From: Actinomadura latina NBRC 106108
Lineage (GTDB): Bacteria > Actinomycetota > Actinomycetes > Streptosporangiales > Streptosporangiaceae
DNA length: 64,000 nucleotides
Direction: 5' to 3'
Assembly (NCBI RefSeq): GCF_001552195.1
Contig: NZ_BCQS01000018.1
Location: 204,220-268,219, forward strand
Of the stretch, positions 59,953-64,000 are shown piece after piece (the first letter of the stretch is position 1; every line of letters starts with the position of its first letter). The translations under genes were made by a program, and so were the position numbers. The notes under the pieces are model-generated. The model had not been told where the DNA came from. It ran no database searches and saw only the letters and a program-made list of their open reading frames with translations.

Positions 59953-60378
59953 TCACGCCGGGGGATGAGCGTCCAGCCACAATGCCGCGCGCCGGGCGGA
60001 CGCGCGCGACAACCACGCGTCCTGGACGATCTCCGCCAGCTCATCGCGGCTGAGCTCACCGAGACGACTGGCCCGCAGCAGCACCGACTTGTGTCCGTTG
60101 AAATGCGCCGTGGTGAAGAACGGCGACGCCTCGTCCTGGACCAGCGCCTGCTTGTCCCCTTCGGACGCGACCCAGAACACGATCACATCCGGATACCGCT
60201 CCCCGCTCTCGGGATCGACCGCATCCGGCCGCGGATTCCGGAAGAAGACGAACGACTTCCCACCCACCTGGTAGACCGGCTTGTCCTCGGTACCGGGATA
60301 AATAGTCACATGCGGCATGGCGAGCGCAAGCTCATGCACATCCTCGACGCGAGCAGGCCGCCCCCCACCGTCCGACAT
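59953..60378 (-). CDS. MmcQ/YjbR-family protein
   Basis: A 141-residue protein of the MmcQ/YjbR-like fold: VEDVHELALAMPHVTIYPGT, then YQVGGKSFVFFRNPR and the closing FNGHKSVLLRASRLGELS with DAWLSRAS. These are small, possibly DNA-binding, proteins of unknown role. ATG 60378 has GAGGG upstream; the frame stays open to 60486 without a ribosome site. Confidence 0.83.
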   Translation of the reverse strand: MSDGGGRPARVEDVHELALAMPHVTIYPGTEDKPVYQVGGKSFVFFRNPRPDAVDPESGERYPDVIVFWVASEGDKQALVQDEASPFFTTAHFNGHKSVLLRASRLGELSRDELAEIVQDAWLSRASARRAALWLDAHPPA

Positions 60379-60510
60379 GCCCTCAGCGTAGACGCCGCAC
60401 CCCTCGCCGAACATCCACAAACACCATCGAGAAGATCGCGCAAACTGGTCATCTGGCTCCGATCGGACGGCGAGCCGGCGGAGCACGTCGGCCGGACACT
60501 GCCCGGCATG

Positions 60511-60539
60511 TTGTCTGATCCACCCACCGGTGGTAGTGT
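60511..60539 (+). promoter_or_regulatory. Promoter of the cold-shock gene
   Basis: TTGTCT (60511-60516) and TAGTGT (60534-60539), 17 nt apart, match a vegetative actinobacterial -35/-10 pair. Transcription would start near 60546, about 155 nt before the coding start, giving a long leader. Confidence 0.65.
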
Positions 60540-60576
60540 GGCGGTAGTTGCAGTTGTGGTTCCCATGAGCTTATGT

Positions 60577-60610
60577 GCGCCTGCTGGTACTCACCTCAGG
60601 CGCTTTTTTG
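60577..60610 (+). promoter_or_regulatory. Terminator-like hairpin in the cold-shock leader, possible attenuator
   Basis: GCGCCTG (60577-60583) pairs with CAGGCGC (60597-60603), followed by six T. This is a full intrinsic-terminator shape inside the leader, 92 nt before the start codon. It could attenuate at warm temperature. Alternatively it ends an upstream short RNA. Confidence 0.55.
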
Positions 60611-60701
60611 TTTCCCCGGTAGTCCGTCCGGATGGGGTCATTACGGCGACGCGTGGCTCGCAGAGTGTGGGCTCCGTAATTGCCTTTCGGAAGGGACGAG
60701 T

Positions 60702-60905
60702 ATGACCATCGGCACTGTGAAGTGGTTCAACGCGGAAAAGGGCTTCGGCTTCATCGAGCAGGACGGCGGCGGCAGCGACGTCTTCGCCCACTACTCCAAC
60801 ATCGCCGCTCAGGGCTTCCGTGAGCTCCAGGAGGGCCAGAAGGTCCAGTTCGACATCACGCAGGGCCAGAAGGGCCTGCAAGCGGAGAACATCGTTCCCG
60901 CCTGA
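60702..60905 (+). CDS. cspA: Cold-shock protein (CspA family)
   Basis: A 67-residue RNA-binding protein with one cold-shock domain, RNP1 KGFGFI and RNP2 VFAHY, the normal length for this family. It binds single-stranded RNA and melts secondary structure in the cold. ATG 60702 has GGAAGGGACG upstream. It lies directly before a DEAD-box RNA helicase gene, a common functional pairing in cold adaptation. Confidence 0.96.
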   Translation: MTIGTVKWFNAEKGFGFIEQDGGGSDVFAHYSNIAAQGFRELQEGQKVQFDITQGQKGLQAENIVPA

Positions 60906-61241
60906 GAACCGAACAGTGCGGTGCCGGGCTCACACCTGAGCCCGGCACCCCGCCTGCCGACAGGAAACGATCTTCCTGTCGATGCCCGCGTCTGATCCTT
61001 CAGGGGTGTAGCCCTTCTACGGCGTTCCGCCGTACGGCTCCCCCAAGTACTCGGCTGCGGGTTCTCGGCTGCACACCGCTCAGCCCAGAGCCCGTCCTTC
61101 AGCCGCCTTCCGCGGTATCACGCGACGCCCTTTTCGGCTTCGACGTTGCTTCGCGGTTCACTTTGGTTCGTTCTTGCGATCGCTCCGGCCACGGGCTGCG
61201 GAGTCTTCCTCGAAACGTGCCACTTCAGGGAAGGCTTGCAC
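60906..61241 (+). other. Structured gene-free leader between cspA and the helicase gene
   Basis: A 336-nt stretch with several hairpins: 60921-60948 (GTGCCGGGCTC stem, terminator), 60959-60980 (GACAGGAA / TTCCTGTC, 6-nt loop) and 61018-61034 (TACGGCG / CGCCGTA, 3-nt loop). No gene is visible. It probably includes the end of cspA and the 5' leader of the helicase message. Confidence 0.5.
60921..60948 (+). terminator. Terminator hairpin after cspA
   Basis: An 11-bp perfect stem GTGCCGGGCTC (60921-60931) with GAGCCCGGCAC (60938-60948) and a 6-nt loop, 15 nt after the stop. There is no U-tract. Confidence 0.75.
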
Positions 61242-62672
61242 ATGACCCATGGCACCCGTCCGTCTCAACGTCGCTTCTCTCACTCGCCTACCAGGGCCTC
61301 GCGCCAACCGGCCGCCCGCCAACCGGCCGCCCGGCGGCAGAACGACTTCGCGCTTCCCGTCAGTTCCACGCCGCCGCTGCCCCCGGCCGCGTCGTTCGCC
61401 GAGTTGGAAATGCCGGCGGCCCTGCTGTCCACATTGACTCGACTGGGGATGGCGGAGCCGTTCGCCATCCAGGCCTCGACGCTTCCGGACGCGTTGAACG
61501 GCCGCGATGTCCTCGGCCGTGGACGTACCGGCTCGGGAAAGACCCTCGCCTTCGGCCTGGCGATGCTCGCCCGTAGCGCCGGTCGGCGCGCCGAGCCGCG
61601 TAAGCCGCTGGCCCTGGTACTCGTCCCGACCCGGGAACTGGCCGTGCAGGTCACCGACGCCCTCATGCCCTACGCCCAGTCGCTCAAGCTTCGGTCGGCC
61701 ACCGTTGTCGGCGGCGTATCGATCTCCCGGCAGGCCGCCGCCCTCCATCGCGGCGCGGAGATCCTGGTCGCCACCCCGGGACGGCTCAAGGACCTGATCA
61801 ACCGGGGCGCCTGCAGCCTGGAGGACGTACGCACCACCGTCTTGGACGAGGCGGACCAGATGGCCGACATGGGTTTCCTGCCGCAGGTCACCGTGTTGCT
61901 CGACCAGGTCGCCCCGGGCGGTCAGCGGATGCTGTTCTCCGCGACGCTGGATCGCAATGTCGACCGTCTGGTCCGGCGCTTCCTCACCGACCCGGTCGTC
62001 CACTCGGTCGATCCGTCGGCGGGAGCGGTGACCACCATGGAGCACCACCTGCTGCACGTCACGGAGGCGGACAAGCAGGATGCCACCACGCACATCGCCG
62101 CCCGCGACGGCCGCGTCATCATGTTCGTCGACATGAAGCATGCCGCTGACCGGCTGACCCGCAACCTCCTGAGCAGCGGCGTACGCGCTGCGGCACTGCA
62201 CGGGGGCAAGTCGCAGCCGCAGCGCAACCGTACTCTGGAGCAGTTCCGCAACGGAGACGTCTCCGTCCTGGTCGCCACGAACGTGGCCGCACGCGGCATC
62301 CATGTCGATGGACTGGATCTGGTCGTCAACGTCGACCCGCCCAACGACCACAAGGACTACCTGCACCGAGGCGGCCGCACCGCACGCGCGGGCGAGTCCG
62401 GCACCGTGGTCACCCTGGTGCTGCCCAGGCAGCGCCATGAGATGGACCGGATGATGGTGACGGCCGGCATCACGCCGCACTCTGCGCGGGTGCGGTCCGG
62501 TGATCCCGAACTCAATCGCATTACCGGTGCCCGACCGCCGTCCGGCATCCCCATCACCATCTCCGCCCCGGCCTCCGAAGGACGGCGTGACGGCGGAGCC
62601 GGGCGTAACCGCCGTCCCGCACGAAACCGCCGCTCCCAGCGATTCGCGACAGCCGAGCGCGCCGGCAGGTAG
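61242..62672 (+). CDS. DEAD-box ATP-dependent RNA helicase
   Basis: A 476-residue helicase with all core motifs: Q-motif in FAIQASTLPDAL, motif I GRTGSGKT, Ia PTRELA, Ib TPGR, II DEAD, III SAT, V ARGIHVDGLDLV and VI HRGGRTAR. It has a short Arg/Ala-rich N-terminus and a basic RNA-binding C-terminal tail rich in Arg, like RhlE/CsdA-type enzymes. ATG 61242 has GGGAAGG upstream; the frame is open back to 61146. It unwinds RNA, probably with the adjacent cold-shock protein. Confidence 0.94.
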   Translation: MTHGTRPSQRRFSHSPTRASRQPAARQPAARRQNDFALPVSSTPPLPPAASFAELEMPAALLSTLTRLGMAEPFAIQASTLPDALNGRDVLGRGRTGSGKTLAFGLAMLARSAGRRAEPRKPLALVLVPTRELAVQVTDALMPYAQSLKLRSATVVGGVSISRQAAALHRGAEILVATPGRLKDLINRGACSLEDVRTTVLDEADQMADMGFLPQVTVLLDQVAPGGQRMLFSATLDRNVDRLVRRFLTDPVVHSVDPSAGAVTTMEHHLLHVTEADKQDATTHIAARDGRVIMFVDMKHAADRLTRNLLSSGVRAAALHGGKSQPQRNRTLEQFRNGDVSVLVATNVAARGIHVDGLDLVVNVDPPNDHKDYLHRGGRTARAGESGTVVTLVLPRQRHEMDRMMVTAGITPHSARVRSGDPELNRITGARPPSGIPITISAPASEGRRDGGAGRNRRPARNRRSQRFATAERAGR

Positions 62673-63243
62673 GCAACCGGTCGACCTCGCGGGACTCACC
62701 GCGGGGCGTCGCGCCATTCCTCGTGGGCAATCTGCTGCACCCCTGGGCTGGCGGACGGTCGTTCGCTGGTGCGTTGCTGTCACAAAAGTAGGCCCCGAGA
62801 CTGCCGTCTCGGGGCCTTTTGGCTGGTCAGAAGCGTCACCACGCAGCGCTACCTTTCCGCTGCCCGAGGAATCCGTCGATGTGTCCAAGAGGTCCGAATT
62901 GAGCGTCAACTCTGGCATGGCCATTTGTGGTCAAGCGCAAGAAGGCATGGGAATCCAGAGATCCACTCGAATACCGCCACGTCAACCAGTTCGAGTACGG
63001 CTGACCTCGGGCTTTCCCGACGCCTGCGCGTCGTCCGCGTTGCCTTGCCCAGTGCTGCTGGGCTCAGTCGACGAGCAGAGCCGGTATAGCAACGCCCCTG
63101 ACGGGCGAGGGTCGGCCAAGGTTGGACCGTGGGTGAGGTGTGCCGATGGTTGGGGTCGGTTGCCGCTGTTGCTGTCACCGTTGCTGTGAGTTGGCTTGGC
63201 TCTGCGACACCGGGCCGACTCGGAGCGTCCTGAGGTGGTTGGG
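62673..63243. other. Gene-free stretch of about 570 bases
   Basis: No supported gene. It contains a strong hairpin with a T-run at 62791-62820 and a TTGCTGT-rich simple-sequence patch near 63160-63190. Open frames on both strands have no ribosome site and no recognisable domain. A degraded gene cannot be excluded. Confidence 0.45.
62791..62820 (+). terminator. Intrinsic terminator
   Basis: A 10-bp perfect stem GGCCCCGAGA (62791-62800) with TCTCGGGGCC (62807-62816), a 6-nt loop (CTGCCG) and TTTT after it. It is 118 nt after the helicase stop and the likely end of that message. Confidence 0.85.
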
Positions 63244-63543
63244 TCACGCTGCTGCGTGGTCGCCAACGGTGATGGTGAACGTGGTGTGCATTGCCTTGGC
63301 GATCCGGTCCAGCATTGCCAGGGTCGGCACACCTCCACCGCCCTCGATGCGCGACAGTGCGGGCTGTGTGATGCCTGCGAGTTCGGCTACCTCTACCTGG
63401 GTGAGCCCCAGTTCCCTGCGGCGCTCGCGGATCATGTCGCCGAGCCGGAGGTCAAGGCCGGCAAGGTCGTACTCGGGGTGGCTGGGTGCTCCCTCGCGCA
63501 GCCGCCGCTCGCGGTCAAGCTTCCACCTGGTGTGCCCGGCCAT
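63244..63543 (-). CDS. higA: HigA-like XRE antitoxin
   Basis: A 99-residue helix-turn-helix protein: LGDMIRERRRELGLTQVEVA, then ELAGITQPALSRIEGGGGVP and TLAMLDRIAKAMHTTF, as in XRE/Cro antitoxins. Its ATG overlaps the toxin stop by 1 nt (TAATG), so it is made by coupled translation. It would neutralise the upstream HigB-like toxin and repress the operon. The gene order toxin-then-antitoxin is that of HigBA. Confidence 0.88.
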   Translation of the reverse strand: MAGHTRWKLDRERRLREGAPSHPEYDLAGLDLRLGDMIRERRRELGLTQVEVAELAGITQPALSRIEGGGGVPTLAMLDRIAKAMHTTFTITVGDHAAA

Positions 63544-63908
63544 TACTCGCTCCTCTCGTAGACATGGTCTGCTGGTCCTGTGTGGGACGTCTCGCAGACC
63601 CGTCGTGCGTTCACTGCTCGCTCCACGTCCCGTTGTTGCGCGTCGTTGCGAACCTTCTGGAACACCGTCAGTAACACGACCAAGCGGCCAGGCCCGGTCG
63701 GTAACCAGTACGTGATTCGCCAGGCCGTGTCCTCCAGGTGGAAGCGCAGCTCGCGGACGCCGTCGCGTAGTGCCTTGGTGTGGTCTCCATCGAGCATGTC
63801 ACCTCGGTCGACCAGGTAGTCGTCCACGTTGCGCATGACGCGCTGATACTGGGCGAACGTCAGCGTGTCCAGCCACGTGACGACCTCAGGCTCCATCTCG
63901 ATCTCGAA
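63543..63908 (-). CDS. higB: HigB-like (RelE/Gp49 family) toxin
   Basis: A 121-residue mRNA-interferase-type toxin of the phage-derived Gp49-like/HigB family: MFEIEMEPEVVTWLDTLTFA, then VRELRFHLEDTAWRITYWLP and LVVLLTVFQKVRNDAQQRDV. Such toxins cleave mRNA on the ribosome. ATG 63908 matches the family start; an in-frame ATG at 63932 would put the start codon inside the promoter palindrome. No ribosome site is visible before 63908, so the message may be leaderless. Confidence 0.87.
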   Translation of the reverse strand, partial: FEIEMEPEVVTWLDTLTFAQYQRVMRNVDDYLVDRGDMLDGDHTKALRDGVRELRFHLEDTAWRITYWLPTGPGRLVVLLTVFQKVRNDAQQRDVERAVNARRVCETSHTGPADHVYERSE

Positions 63909-63917
63909 CATACGGTT

Positions 63918-63933
63918 GATGATATATACCATC
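63918..63933 (-). promoter_or_regulatory. Palindrome at the higBA promoter
   Basis: GATGATATATACCATC is a 16-bp imperfect palindrome (one mismatched pair) in an AT-rich patch directly before the toxin ATG. It contains the likely -10 region. It fits an autoregulatory operator for the HigA-like protein. Confidence 0.6.
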
Positions 63934-64000
63934 GACGGTAAGTCTCGAAACCGAGTCTGTCCAGCCCCGGATCTGTGGAAGGCCCTGGCCAGCGGGCGAT

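Noticed and set aside
62956..63010. Short inverted repeat ACTCGAA/TTCGAGT as a possible tRNA remnant or attachment site
   Set aside because: Only a 7-bp stem with no cloverleaf, no CCA end and no second copy in the window.
62500..63189. Long forward frame covering the end of the helicase gene and the following gap
   Set aside because: It begins inside the helicase gene in another frame, runs through a strong terminator hairpin and has no recognisable domain.
62906..63338. Two minus-strand frames next to higA
   Set aside because: No ribosome site or domain; one overlaps higA. The simple-sequence composition explains the open frames.

Overview
The window is very GC-rich DNA with dense coding, mostly G or C at third codon positions and frequent GTG starts, as in Actinomycetota. 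A complete mce operon, a FurA-KatG pair, a chaplin-type protein with a sortase, and many MarR/LuxR/PucR regulators point to a mycelial or saprophytic actinomycete. A Thermomonosporaceae/Streptosporangiales-type genome is my inference; no rRNA or other marker gene in the window settles it. About 58 protein genes are supported. I saw no rRNA, tRNA, CRISPR array or insertion sequence.

Layout. Positions 1-1935 hold a truncated secreted lipase, a lipoprotein and a convergent small lipoprotein. Positions 2168-12578 are one tightly overlapping 12-gene mce operon: two YrbE/MlaE permeases, MceA-F and four Mce-associated membrane proteins. A long palindrome precedes it. A PucR-type regulator and a ChoD-type GMC oxidoreductase follow, suggesting a lipid or sterol uptake and oxidation locus. 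Positions 15811-20374 hold an alanine-rich coiled-coil protein and katG between two FurA-type regulators. An L,D-transpeptidase (20452-21702) is followed by a long exopolysaccharide cluster (22048-35010): initiating phosphoglycosyltransferase, ligase/polymerase, MurJ-like flippase, deacetylase, two GT4 glycosyltransferases, a Wzz-like protein, a CelD-type acetyltransferase, an antisense-overlapping GH26-like hydrolase, an ATP-grasp ligase and a flavoprotein. A strong hairpin closes it.

Positions 35177-39504 form a surface-protein module: a small protein, a membrane-anchored Pro/Ala-rich protein, a three-domain chaplin, a class E/F-like sortase and a secreted metzincin protease. A 19-bp perfect hairpin separates the last two. 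Next come a PRC-barrel/DUF2382 stress protein, a secreted GH3 glycosidase, a patatin plus PlsC-type acyltransferase pair, an S4 RNA-binding protein, an MFS transporter and a VOC protein. A 1011-residue NACHT NTPase with an uncharacterised C-terminus lies at 47764-50799 and is the best candidate for an undescribed (possibly immune) function. It is followed by an OhrR-like MarR regulator divergent from a large LuxR/LAL regulator, with two short palindromes between them, and then two alpha/beta hydrolases.

The right end (56047-63932) holds a DUF4419 protein, a methyltransferase, an aldo/keto reductase, a P-loop kinase-like protein, a YjbR-type protein, a cold-shock protein with a hairpin-containing leader, a DEAD-box RNA helicase with a structured leader, and a HigBA-type toxin-antitoxin pair with a palindrome at its promoter.
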